This document shows positions 18,352 to 27,463 of a stretch of 64,000 nt of DNA, in pieces. The stretch is from Providencia rettgeri. Lineage in GTDB: Bacteria; Pseudomonadota; Gammaproteobacteria; Enterobacterales; Enterobacteriaceae. Below the pieces are notes generated by a model that saw only the letters and a program-made list of their open reading frames with translations, ran no database searches and was not told where the DNA came from. How positions within the stretch are numbered: the stretch's first letter is position 1; each line of letters opens with the position of its first letter. A program made the position numbers and the translations under genes. The stretch is from assembly GCF_013255915.1 (NCBI RefSeq), contig NZ_CP053896.1, forward strand, positions 1,550,001 to 1,614,000, written 5' to 3'.

Positions 18352-20311
18352 ACAGCACTCAATACTATTTTTTGTATTAATGGTGATCGCGCTGATTAAC
18401 CTTCAGCTCGAACCTGGGGTTACACTCAGTCAGCAATTATTTTTAGTTATTCATCCAGCTTCAGCCGATACATTTGCTGATTATTTTTATTTATATGGCC
18501 AATTACCACGCCTTGCTATGGCATTATTAGTGGGAGCAACTTTTGGTTTATTGGGCAGTTTGATGCAGCAATTAACACAAAATAATCTTACTTCACCACT
18601 AACATTAGGTTCATCATCCGGTGCTTGGTTAGCATTAGTGGTAGCCAATATTTGGTTTAGTAACGAGATTGGGTTATATCAAACGCTAGCTGCGATGGTG
18701 GGAGCATTACTTGCATTTGGTTTAGTAATATTAATTGCAGGTATTCGTAATATGACAGGCATTCCGTTAGTTGTTTCAGGAATGGTCATAAATATTTTGT
18801 TTGGTGCTATAGCGACTGCATTAATTACATTAAATTCGCAATTTGCACAAAATATTTTTATGTGGGGAGCAGGAAATTTAGCGCAAGATGGTTGGCAAAA
18901 AGTGGTTGGTTTATTACCTTTATTGTTCCCTGTTATTATTATTATCTGTTTCGCCCCACGTATTTTGACATTATTGAAATTAGGCCATGAGGGGGCTAAA
19001 GCTCGTGGCTTATGCGTTTTACCGATTTTTTTACTTTTTATTGTTTTAGCATCTTGGTTAGTGGCGGCGACTATTTCAACTGTAGGGGTTATTAGTTTTA
19101 TTGGTTTATTAGCTCCAAATATAGTACGGCGAATGGGTAATATGAGTACAAGGCAAGAGTTATTAAATAGTGCAGTTGTAGGGGCTATTTTATTGCTTCT
19201 TGCAGACAGCGGGGCAATCGCACTAACAAATTACCTTAATATTGTGGTTCCTACGGGTGTAATGACAGCTGCTATTGGTGCTCCTTTATTGATCTGGTTT
19301 AGCCGCCGAACAATGACAGCCCAAGATCAATTATCGATAGGGTTATTACCAACAAAAATAATATTTTCTAAAACCACGGTATCTATTCTTATTTTATTGT
19401 TAGTAAGTGGAGTTGTATTTTCCCTTTGCTTACAAACGAATGGTGAACAATATTATTGGCAACTGCCGTCAAGTTTTCAGTGGGATATTAAATGGCCTCG
19501 TTTATTAGCGGCGACATTTGCTGGATTAGCATTGAGTATTGCGGGGGTTTTATTACAAAGGATTATTTATAACCCGTTGGCCAGCCCAGATATTTTAGGG
19601 GTTTCTTCAGGGGCTACAGCGGCACTCGTTCTATTTAGCCTACTATTAGGCACGGCTATTCAAACCTCATTTTGGGGTGTTGCTTTAATCGGGAGCCTGA
19701 TTGTATTAGGAATATTGTTATACCTAGGTAAACGGCACCAATACGCACCAGCAAGTTTAATTTTGACAGGGATCTGCCTAACGGCAACGTTAGAAGCTTT
19801 TGTTCAGTTCTTTTTAGCTCAAGGGACATTGAGTAGCTATCGGATATTATTATGGCTTTCAGGCTCAACTTATCGTGTGGAAGGGCAACAGGCCATTATT
19901 TTTTCTATCAGTGTTGTTGTGTTAACTATATTAGCGATCACGTTAAATCGTTGGCTAGTTTTATTATCAATTAGTCGAACATTTGCACAGGGAAGAGGAC
20001 TAAATTCACAATTAGCGACTATATTGCTATTAATCTTAGTTGCATTATTGTGTGCCTTTGTCACTTCCACTGTTGGCCCCATTGCATTTCTTGGTTTAGT
20101 TGCACCCCATATGGCTTTTTTAGTTGGCGCTAAAAAGGCGAAACAACAACTTATTATTAGTGGGTTGATCGGTAGTATATTAATGGTTTGGGCAGATTGG
20201 CTAGGCCAAATTATTATTTATCCAACACAGATTGCAGCTGGAATTTTTGTCGCTATTTTAGGTGGTGGATATTTTTTATTGCTGATGGCGATGAATAAAA
20301 TCAAGTCATAA
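18341..20311 (+). CDS. fhuB: Fe3+-hydroxamate ABC transporter permease, double length
   Basis: About 656 residues made of two fused FecCD-type permease halves (about 1-330 and 345-656), with around 20 helices. This double form is typical of FhuB (660 in E. coli). Each half has the coupling motif near GLLAPN or GLVAPH. A TTG at 18329 is in frame, but ATG at 18341 is preferred. Last gene of the operon. Confidence 0.9.
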   Translation: MTTKQHSILFFVLMVIALINLQLEPGVTLSQQLFLVIHPASADTFADYFYLYGQLPRLAMALLVGATFGLLGSLMQQLTQNNLTSPLTLGSSSGAWLALVVANIWFSNEIGLYQTLAAMVGALLAFGLVILIAGIRNMTGIPLVVSGMVINILFGAIATALITLNSQFAQNIFMWGAGNLAQDGWQKVVGLLPLLFPVIIIICFAPRILTLLKLGHEGAKARGLCVLPIFLLFIVLASWLVAATISTVGVISFIGLLAPNIVRRMGNMSTRQELLNSAVVGAILLLLADSGAIALTNYLNIVVPTGVMTAAIGAPLLIWFSRRTMTAQDQLSIGLLPTKIIFSKTTVSILILLLVSGVVFSLCLQTNGEQYYWQLPSSFQWDIKWPRLLAATFAGLALSIAGVLLQRIIYNPLASPDILGVSSGATAALVLFSLLLGTAIQTSFWGVALIGSLIVLGILLYLGKRHQYAPASLILTGICLTATLEAFVQFFLAQGTLSSYRILLWLSGSTYRVEGQQAIIFSISVVVLTILAITLNRWLVLLSISRTFAQGRGLNSQLATILLLILVALLCAFVTSTVGPIAFLGLVAPHMAFLVGAKKAKQQLIISGLIGSILMVWADWLGQIIIYPTQIAAGIFVAILGGGYFLLLMAMNKIKS

Positions 20312-20328
20312 TTTATGGTGTAAATGTG

Positions 20329-20364
20329 GTTAGTTAAAGCCTTATTCAAGGCGAGTTAACTAAC
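20329..20364. repeat. Long inverted repeat after fhuB
   Basis: GTTAGTTAA and TTAACTAAC enclose a second pair, GCCTT and AAGGC. There is no clear T run. It probably ends or stabilises the fhu transcript. The rest of the gap to 20545 shows nothing else. Confidence 0.5.
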
Positions 20365-20545
20365 ACTAAACAATGAATTTTGGGTAGTGTTGCATTGAAG
20401 GTTGTTAACGAAGGTACGACTTCTGTATTGATCAAAATATGGGTTGATACAGGAGACAAAACCGCTTCACTAGAAAAATTATAGCGTCGTTTCTTATCCG
20501 TATTATTTCAATATCACAGCCCCAGAATGGAAGTAAAAAAGTGAG

Positions 20546-21526
20546 TTAAGTTGAGCCGCGTTCAATTAATTGCCATTCGAGGATTTCATGGCTGTCATCG
20601 AGCTGCGGGTGCTTAATTTTATTGAGTAGCAGTTGAACGCTACGGATGCCAAATTGATGCATCGGCTGCACAATGGTACTTAATGGCGGTGTGGTTACTT
20701 CACCGAAGGGCACACCATCAAACCCTAACACAGCAATATCATTCGGAATATGCAATCCCTGCTGATGCAAAACACTCATTGCACCGCCTGCGATGACATC
20801 AGAAATCGCGAATACAGCATCGGGTTTGGGCGCATTTTGCAGTAACTTTTCCATGGCCTTCGCCCCCGCGGTGTAATCTAATTCTTCTACATACTCGATT
20901 TTACAATATTCAAAGCCAAGTTCAGCGAGTGCTTTTCGATACCCTTGTTCCCGTTGTTGTGAATAGAGGTAACGCATATCACTGTTAATTAATGCAATGC
21001 GTTGGCGATTTTTCGCTGCTAAATGATAAACGCCTGCGCTAGCAGCTTGTGAATTATCAATAGTAACCGAAGAAGCACGAAATTCTGGATCCCCTTCACC
21101 ACACTGTACCCACGGAAAATCCCCAATCATATCAGTAAGCCCCGGCAAACAACTCACAGCATCCATAGTGATGACGCCATCAACAACCTTACCTCTGAGT
21201 AAACTCAGATAAGCGGATTCACGCGTTGGATTGGATTCAGAATTACATAACAAAATATGATAGCCGTGGCGTTCCGCTTCTTCTTCAATACCACGTACAA
21301 CCAATGAACAAAAGGGGTTAGTGATATTAGACACCAGCACCAATAGCATGCGACTACGCGAGGTACGTAGCTGGCGCGCTAATAAATTAGGTTGATAATT
21401 ACACTGAGCGATGGCGGCGAGAACTTTATCTCGAGTTGCGGGTTTTACAATATGTTGATCATTCAATACCCGTGAAACCGTTGCGGCAGAGACTCCTGCA
21501 ATTTTCGCCACTTTTTCTATCGACAT
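20546..21526 (-). CDS. LacI-family regulator of the Gfo/Idh cluster
   Basis: 326 residues. A LacI helix-turn-helix (SIEKVAKIAGVSAATVSRVLN) is followed by a type-I periplasmic-binding-like domain. It is divergent from the GNAT-permease-dehydrogenase cluster, and two like palindromes lie between the two starts. It should repress that cluster until a sugar-like inducer binds. The inducer is unknown. Confidence 0.87.
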   Translation of the reverse strand: MSIEKVAKIAGVSAATVSRVLNDQHIVKPATRDKVLAAIAQCNYQPNLLARQLRTSRSRMLLVLVSNITNPFCSLVVRGIEEEAERHGYHILLCNSESNPTRESAYLSLLRGKVVDGVITMDAVSCLPGLTDMIGDFPWVQCGEGDPEFRASSVTIDNSQAASAGVYHLAAKNRQRIALINSDMRYLYSQQREQGYRKALAELGFEYCKIEYVEELDYTAGAKAMEKLLQNAPKPDAVFAISDVIAGGAMSVLHQQGLHIPNDIAVLGFDGVPFGEVTTPPLSTIVQPMHQFGIRSVQLLLNKIKHPQLDDSHEILEWQLIERGST

Positions 21527-21692
21527 TATTCACTTTTCCTTTTGTCTATTGCCATGCACAGTATGCAACATCGTGATGAAAAGTACGATTGATACAAGCA
21601 ACTTGTGATGCAGATTGCAAATTTATCTTTTAGGTCATTATTGAACCATTCAGCTAGTTGCTGAAAGAAACAATTTGGCTATATTTTATAAA

Positions 21693-21706
21693 TGAAATCG
21701 ATTTCA
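21693..21706. promoter_or_regulatory. LacI-type operator 1
   Basis: TGAAATCGATTTCA is a perfect 14-bp palindrome in the divergent promoter region. Confidence 0.8.
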
Positions 21707-21713
21707 GTAAAAA

Positions 21714-21727
21714 TGTAATCGATTTCA
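21714..21727. promoter_or_regulatory. LacI-type operator 2
   Basis: TGTAATCGATTTCA differs from operator 1 by one base. The two are exactly 21 bp apart, two helix turns, so both would face the same side of the DNA. Confidence 0.78.
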
Positions 21728-21795
21728 TTTTTGGATTTAGCTGCCATTTAGTGAAAAGCCTCATTTTATAAACAATAAAACATGAGAGGTAATGA

Positions 21796-22713
21796 ATGGA
21801 TATACAACTACAGCTTGCGAAATGCACTGATCGGAGTGAAGTCGCGCATTTGATTTATCACTCAACGAATGCCTGGTATCAACAACATGGTTTAGGCGCA
21901 ATATTTCAGTCTGCGCCTGAAGAGTGCCATTTATTTGTTGATGTATACCAACAACTTGATCCTGACTACCACTGGGTAGCCCGTGATTCACAACTCAATA
22001 TTCTTGGCTCGTGTTTTTTTCACCCACGAGAAACACATTTGGGCCTTGGGATTATGAATGTCCATCCCGACGCATTTGGACAGGGTATTGCAAAGAAATT
22101 ACTGTCCAAAGCGGATGAATTAGCCGGAAATTTACCCATTCGCTTAATTTCAAGTGCCCTGAATTTAGACTCTTATTCTCTTTATCGCCGCGGCGGTTTT
22201 ACACCTTATGCAATTTACCAAGACATGGTGATTTCAGTACCAGAGCAAGGCGTGAATCTCCCTCGCTTGACCGAAGGAATTGTGCGAGATGCTCGAACCG
22301 AAGACTTACCGGCTATTTTACAATTGGAAGCGGATTTATTAGGTATTAGTCGTCAGCGGGATATTGAATATTTTTTAAATGACACCAGCGGGTTATGGCG
22401 AATTGCAGTCTGGGAACATAACCAGCGCATCGAAGGTTATCTTGCCTCTATCGCACACCCCGCATCGAGGATGTTAGGGCCCGGCTGCAGCTATCGTGAT
22501 GAGGTAGCGCTGGATTTACTCGGTTGGATGCTAGACAAACATCATCGTGGTGCGATGCCAGTCGTTTTAGTTCCCACAGAGCGAAGCGCACTGTGCCAAG
22601 CGCTATTACGATGGGGCGGTAGAATTTGTGAATTGCATCTTGCGCAAGTCAAAGGTGCTGTGCAGAAACCAAGCGGCGTGGTTATGCCGTCCTTTTTACC
22701 TGAAAGTGGCTAA
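21796..22713 (+). CDS. GNAT-fold protein with two acetyltransferase-like halves
   Basis: 305 residues. The first half (about 1-150) has a GNAT core with LGIMNVHPDAFGQGIAKKLL, the acetyl-CoA loop. The second half starts near RDARTEDLPAILQLE and looks like a second, more degenerate GNAT domain. It is the first gene after the tandem operators, and GAGAGGT precedes the ATG. An acetyltransferase is unexpected in a sugar oxidation cluster; it may acetylate a sugar amine or a substrate analogue. Function unknown. Confidence 0.72.
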   Translation: MDIQLQLAKCTDRSEVAHLIYHSTNAWYQQHGLGAIFQSAPEECHLFVDVYQQLDPDYHWVARDSQLNILGSCFFHPRETHLGLGIMNVHPDAFGQGIAKKLLSKADELAGNLPIRLISSALNLDSYSLYRRGGFTPYAIYQDMVISVPEQGVNLPRLTEGIVRDARTEDLPAILQLEADLLGISRQRDIEYFLNDTSGLWRIAVWEHNQRIEGYLASIAHPASRMLGPGCSYRDEVALDLLGWMLDKHHRGAMPVVLVPTERSALCQALLRWGGRICELHLAQVKGAVQKPSGVVMPSFLPESG

Positions 22714-22740
22714 TAAAAAATAGAAATTATTGGGGGTCTT

Positions 22741-23991
22741 ATGGGTACGAATAGTCTTGCTCAAGGTGGTAAAAATACTGCCCATGTATGGGTAGTGCCG
22801 CGATTGGCGTTAATGATGTTCCTTCAATTTTTTGTGTGGGGGGCATGGTATGTCACGCTAGGGGTTGTCATGGGGAAATATGGTTTATCAGCAATTATTG
22901 GTGATGCCTATTCGACAGGGCCCATCGCCTCTATTTTATCTCCTTTTGTACTAGGGATGGTAGTTGACCGTTTTTTTGCATCACAAAAAGTGCTTGGCGT
23001 GCTGCATCTCATCGGTGCCGGTTTGTTATGGATGATCCCAAGTTACTTTACGGGGGACCATAGCGGTCTGTTATGGATAATCTTTGGTTATATGCTTTGC
23101 TATATGCCAACTATTGCTCTTAGTAACAACGTTGCCTTTTATAGTTTACCGAACAGTGAGAAAGCGTTCCCAGTTGTGCGTGCATTCGGTACATTTGGTT
23201 GGATTGTTGCGGGGCTGATTGTCGGTTCAACAGGGTTATCAGATAGTACAGAAATTTTCACCTTGGCGGCAGTAGCTTCGTTGGTACTAGCGATTTACAG
23301 CTTTACATTACCACACACGCCAGCACCAGAGCGTGGTAAACCTGTTGCGATGCGCGACTTGTTATGCGCAGATGCGTTTGCCATGCTCAAGCAACGTCAT
23401 TTCTTAGTTTTCATCATTTGTGCAATGCTGATCTCTATCCCATTGGCGGCTTACTATGCCTATGCGGCGCCATTTGTTGCGGCGACAGGATTTACTAACG
23501 TTGGTGGCGTGATGTCTTTAGGGCAGATGTCAGAACTGTTCTTTATGTTATTGATACCATTCTTCTTTGCTCGTCTTGGTATTAAAGTGATGTTGCTGAT
23601 TGGGATGCTATCTTGGTGCTTACGTTATGTCATGTTTGCCTTAGGGATTGCTGAAGAACTGCGCTGGATGATTTATATCGGTATTTTCTTACATGGTATG
23701 TGTTATGACTTCTTCTTTGTTATTGGTTTTATCTATACAGACAAAGTTGCTGGCGAGAAAGTAAAAGGGCAGGCGCAGAGCTTGCTGGTCTTGTTTACCT
23801 ATGGCGTGGGGATGTTAATTGGTTCACAAATCAGTGGAATGCTGTTCAATAGCATTGTCACAACGGAAGGCGCAGCGGCTCTGCCACAATGGCAAAGTTT
23901 TTGGTGGTACCCAGCGATTGGTGCGTTACTGATTGCCGCATTGTTCTTCTTCACGTTCAACTATAAAGAAAAGCCAGTGGAGGAGAAATAA
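22741..23991 (+). CDS. MFS permease, nucleoside:H+ symporter (NHS) type
   Basis: A 416-residue inner-membrane protein with 12 predicted helices. Its sequence (MMFLQFFVWGAWYVTLGVVM, SNNVAFYSLPNS, VRAFGTFGWIVAGL) fits the NupG/XapB group. It lies 27 bp after the GNAT gene and 1 bp before the first dehydrogenase. In this setting the cargo could be a nucleoside or another glycoside. Confidence 0.83.
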   Translation: MGTNSLAQGGKNTAHVWVVPRLALMMFLQFFVWGAWYVTLGVVMGKYGLSAIIGDAYSTGPIASILSPFVLGMVVDRFFASQKVLGVLHLIGAGLLWMIPSYFTGDHSGLLWIIFGYMLCYMPTIALSNNVAFYSLPNSEKAFPVVRAFGTFGWIVAGLIVGSTGLSDSTEIFTLAAVASLVLAIYSFTLPHTPAPERGKPVAMRDLLCADAFAMLKQRHFLVFIICAMLISIPLAAYYAYAAPFVAATGFTNVGGVMSLGQMSELFFMLLIPFFFARLGIKVMLLIGMLSWCLRYVMFALGIAEELRWMIYIGIFLHGMCYDFFFVIGFIYTDKVAGEKVKGQAQSLLVLFTYGVGMLIGSQISGMLFNSIVTTEGAAALPQWQSFWWYPAIGALLIAALFFFTFNYKEKPVEEK

Positions 23992-23992
23992 G

Positions 23993-25069
23993 ATGGCAAA
24001 TTTACGCGTCTTAGTCGTTGGTTGCGGCAATATGGGAGCCTCTCATGCAGAGGCTTACCACCGAATGGAGGGCGTTGATATATGCGGGCTGGTGGCTCGT
24101 GGTCATTCAAAAGATGCTCTCAATGAACATTTAGGTGGTGAATATGCCACGTTTGATAATTACGAACAGGCATTAAAAGCAACGCAACCAGATGCGGTTT
24201 GCTTAACGACATACCCTGATACGCATGAAGCTTATGCATTGTTAGCACTCAAGGCTGGCTGTCATGTGTTTATTGAAAAGCCGTTATCCACTACGGTTGA
24301 AGGGGCTAAGCGCGTCATTGCTGCTGCTAAACAAGCCCATCGACAAGTGGTGGTGGGTTATATCTTGCGTCATCACCCATCATGGCAACAATTCATTCAT
24401 CTAGCGCATGAGCTGGGTAAGCCATTAGTGATGAGAATGAATTTGAATCAACAAAGCCATGGGCAGATGTGGAATGTACACCGTAACCTGATGCAATCAC
24501 TGTCACCGATAGTTGACTGTGGCGTTCATTATTTAGATGTGATGTGCCAAATGACCCAAGCTCAGCCAGTGAGTGTCAGCGCTATTGGCGCAAGATTGAC
24601 CGATGAATTACCAGACAATATGTATAACTACGGTCAATTACAGGTTCGTTTTGATGATGGCTCAGTAGGTTGGTATGAAGCGGGTTGGGGACCAATGATC
24701 AGCGAAACGGCGTATTTTATCAAAGATGTTATAGGCCCTCGCGGTGCGGTTTCGATAATGGCTCGGCATGGAGAAGGAAATAGCGACAATGTTGATGGGC
24801 ACACACGCACTGACTCTTTACGTATTCATTATGCAGAGCTTGATAAAAACAATGCTTTTAAACATCCTGACCGTTGGGTTGACTGCCAAGATGAGCCAGA
24901 CCATTTGGCGCTGTGCCTAAGTGAACAACGTTATTTTATTCAAGCGATTACGGAACAATTTTCATTAGAACAGCATTTACAAGACGCACTCAATAGCTTG
25001 CGAATTGTTCTTGCTGCGGATGAAGCTGTGCGTACACAGCTCACTGTGATTTTAGGGAGTGAGTCATGA
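23993..25069 (+). CDS. Gfo/Idh/MocA oxidoreductase A
   Basis: A 358-residue NAD(P)-dependent sugar dehydrogenase-like protein. The Rossmann motif GCGNMGASH is at about 9-17. The family EKPLS motif (Lys) lies near 95-99, and DCGVHYLD in the C-terminal domain carries the catalytic His region. AGGAG at 23981-23985 fixes the ATG at 23993, 1 bp after the permease stop; a longer reading frame upstream lies inside the permease gene. It overlaps the next gene by 4 bp (ATGA). Confidence 0.85.
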   Translation: MANLRVLVVGCGNMGASHAEAYHRMEGVDICGLVARGHSKDALNEHLGGEYATFDNYEQALKATQPDAVCLTTYPDTHEAYALLALKAGCHVFIEKPLSTTVEGAKRVIAAAKQAHRQVVVGYILRHHPSWQQFIHLAHELGKPLVMRMNLNQQSHGQMWNVHRNLMQSLSPIVDCGVHYLDVMCQMTQAQPVSVSAIGARLTDELPDNMYNYGQLQVRFDDGSVGWYEAGWGPMISETAYFIKDVIGPRGAVSIMARHGEGNSDNVDGHTRTDSLRIHYAELDKNNAFKHPDRWVDCQDEPDHLALCLSEQRYFIQAITEQFSLEQHLQDALNSLRIVLAADEAVRTQLTVILGSES

Positions 25070-26130
25070 AAACAATCCAAGGTCCAGGTATTTTTCTAGC
25101 ACAATTTATTGGCGAGAAAGCCCCTTTTAACTCATTAGAAAGCCTTGCTGAATGGGCATCAAGCCTAGGTTTTACATATATTCAAGTGCCAACGATCGAC
25201 CCACGTATCTTTGATTTAGACTTGGCAGCCACAAGCCAAACTTATTGCGATGAGTTGGTTGCCATGTTACAGCAATATGGTATTCAGATCAGTGAGTTAT
25301 CGACTCATATACAAGGCCAATTGATTGCGGTACATCCAGCGTATGACACTGTTTTTGATGGTTTTGCCCCAGTGAGTGTCAGAGGTAATCCTCTAAAGCG
25401 CCAACAATGGGCGGTGGAGCAACTCATCAAAGCGGCAAAAGCCTCGCAGCGCCTAGGGTTAGTTACGCATGTGACTTTCTCAGGCGCGCTGGCGTGGCCT
25501 TATTTTTACCCTTGGCCCCCTCACAATGCGCAACTATTTAACGAAGCATTTGCTGAACTTGCGCTGCGTTGGTTGCCTATTCTGAATGTGTTTGACGAGT
25601 GTGGCGTCGATGTATGTTACGAGTTGCATCCAGGGGAGGACTTACACGACGGCGTGACATTTGAGCGTTTTCTTGGGCTTGTGGATAACCACCCGCGTTG
25701 CCATATTCTCTACGATCCAAGTCATTTATTGCTCCAGCAAATGGATTATCTTGCGTTTATTGATTGCTATCATCAACGCATTCGCGCATTTCATGTCAAA
25801 GATGCGGAATATTCACCAAATGGCCGTAGCGGTATCTATGGCGGTTATCAATCATGGGTTGAGCGTGCAGGGCGTTTTCGCTCATTAGGGGATGGTCAGA
25901 TTGATTTTGTATCTATTTTCAGCAAATTAACTCAGTACGGTTTTTCCGGTGTCGCTACAATGGAATGGGAGTGTTGCCTTAAATCCCCAGATGCCGGGGC
26001 GAAAGAGGGAGCCGATTTTATCGCCAATCATATTATTCCAGTGGTTGATCATGCCTTTGATGATTTTGCAGTGGTAGATACTAATCTTCAACAAATCAGA
26101 GCATTACTTGGGATCGTAAGTGATAAATAA
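25066..26130 (+). CDS. Sugar phosphate isomerase/epimerase-like TIM barrel (AP endonuclease 2 fold)
   Basis: 354 residues. The fold's metal-site pattern is seen as Glu in CYELHPGED, Asp/His in LYDPSHLLLQ, His in FHVKDAEY and Glu in TMEWEC. Members include xylose isomerase-like enzymes, YcjR (3-dehydro-guloside 4-epimerase) and hydrolases of 3-keto-glycosides. Placed between two Gfo/Idh genes, it probably acts on a 3-keto sugar that they make. Confidence 0.82.
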   Translation: MKTIQGPGIFLAQFIGEKAPFNSLESLAEWASSLGFTYIQVPTIDPRIFDLDLAATSQTYCDELVAMLQQYGIQISELSTHIQGQLIAVHPAYDTVFDGFAPVSVRGNPLKRQQWAVEQLIKAAKASQRLGLVTHVTFSGALAWPYFYPWPPHNAQLFNEAFAELALRWLPILNVFDECGVDVCYELHPGEDLHDGVTFERFLGLVDNHPRCHILYDPSHLLLQQMDYLAFIDCYHQRIRAFHVKDAEYSPNGRSGIYGGYQSWVERAGRFRSLGDGQIDFVSIFSKLTQYGFSGVATMEWECCLKSPDAGAKEGADFIANHIIPVVDHAFDDFAVVDTNLQQIRALLGIVSDK

Positions 26131-26141
26131 AGGATAAGGCG

Positions 26142-27281
26142 ATGAGACTAAAGCTGGGAATGGTTGGGGGCGGGGAAGGTGCATTTATTGGTGCAGTGCA
26201 TCGATTAGCGGCTCGTATGGATGATGAGTTTGAGTTAGTTGCAGGCGCATTTTCCTCGAATGAAGAAAACGGTAAACGCACAGGGGAACGGCTGCACCTT
26301 GCGCCTGAACGATGCTACGCCAGCTATCAGCAAATGGCGCAAAGTGAAGTCGCACGTGATGATGGCATTGATGTTGTTGCGATTGTCACGCCTAATCACT
26401 TGCATGCCCCTATTGCCGTTGAATTTTTGCGCTCAGGTATTGACGTTATCTGTGATAAACCATTGTGTACATCATACTCAGAAGCTTTGCAGCTTGCTGA
26501 TGTTGTGCGAGAAACGGGTAGGCAACTGATTCTCACGCATAATTACAGTGCTTATCCGTTAATTCGTGAAGCGCGCAGCCGGATATTAGCAGGGGAACTA
26601 GGAGAAATTCGTTATATTGAAGTGGAGTATTTGCAGCAGTGGTTAGCAACACGATTAGAGGAAACTGAAAACAAGCAGGCGAATTGGCGTACCGATCCAA
26701 AAAAAGCGGGGACGGGCTGTATCGGCGATATCGGTACTCATGCGTGGCAGTTAGCTTCATTCGTCACAGGGATGTTACCAGAGTCCATTCGTGCTGAACT
26801 CACATCAATGATCCCAGGAAGAGTGCTAGATGACGATGTGCGTGTGCAAATGCGTTATCACAACGGAGCAAAAGGGCGTCTATGGGCGAGCCAAGTGGCT
26901 TGTGGTGAAGAAAATGGGTTGCGACTACGCATATATGGCAGCCAAGGGAGTCTTTCATTTTCCCAAGAAAATCCTAATCAATTATGGTTAAAACCGTTTG
27001 ATTCGCCCATGTACTGTGTGTCACGGGGATCAATGTCTCAATGGGAGGAAAACCGTGCGATGTCAAGGGTTCCAGCCGGGCATCCCGAAGGATATTTAGA
27101 AGGTTTTGCACAGATTTACCGTGAGGCAGCAACACGTTTACGCGAGGGAGGTGGCGCATCACCGCTATTACCGGGTATTGAAATTGGCCTACAGGGGATG
27201 GCTTTTATTGATGCTGCAAAACGTAGCGATGATAACTGTGGTCAATGGATTGATTTTACGCAATATCGTTGCTCATCATAA
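26142..27281 (+). CDS. Gfo/Idh/MocA oxidoreductase B
   Basis: 379 residues. The Rossmann motif GMVGGGEGAFIG is at 6-17, CDKPL (the EKP-like Lys motif) near 104-108, and GDIGTHAW in the C-terminal domain. It is only distantly like dehydrogenase A of the same cluster, so the two probably act on different positions or epimers, as YcjS and YcjQ do in E. coli. Last gene of the operon, followed by the hairpin at 27426. Confidence 0.85.
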   Translation: MRLKLGMVGGGEGAFIGAVHRLAARMDDEFELVAGAFSSNEENGKRTGERLHLAPERCYASYQQMAQSEVARDDGIDVVAIVTPNHLHAPIAVEFLRSGIDVICDKPLCTSYSEALQLADVVRETGRQLILTHNYSAYPLIREARSRILAGELGEIRYIEVEYLQQWLATRLEETENKQANWRTDPKKAGTGCIGDIGTHAWQLASFVTGMLPESIRAELTSMIPGRVLDDDVRVQMRYHNGAKGRLWASQVACGEENGLRLRIYGSQGSLSFSQENPNQLWLKPFDSPMYCVSRGSMSQWEENRAMSRVPAGHPEGYLEGFAQIYREAATRLREGGGASPLLPGIEIGLQGMAFIDAAKRSDDNCGQWIDFTQYRCSS

Positions 27282-27425
27282 TCTCTGTGATGGATGGTAT
27301 GAGGCTAATGTGAAATTGAGAGTACTATCACCGAGTTAAAAAAGAAACCCAGCCAGAAAATATGAAATTTGCTGACATATTATCATATTAATGAGTTGGT
27401 ATAATCCTGTTAATTACAGTTATAA

Positions 27426-27454
27426 CCTCTGTGTAATATATTACCACACAGAGG
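27426..27454. terminator. Convergent terminator between Gfo/Idh cluster and gtr operon
   Basis: CCTCTGTGT and ACACAGAGG form the stem, extended by flanking TTACAG/CTGTAA. It lies between two converging units. Confidence 0.7.
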
Positions 27455-27463
27455 CTGTAATAA

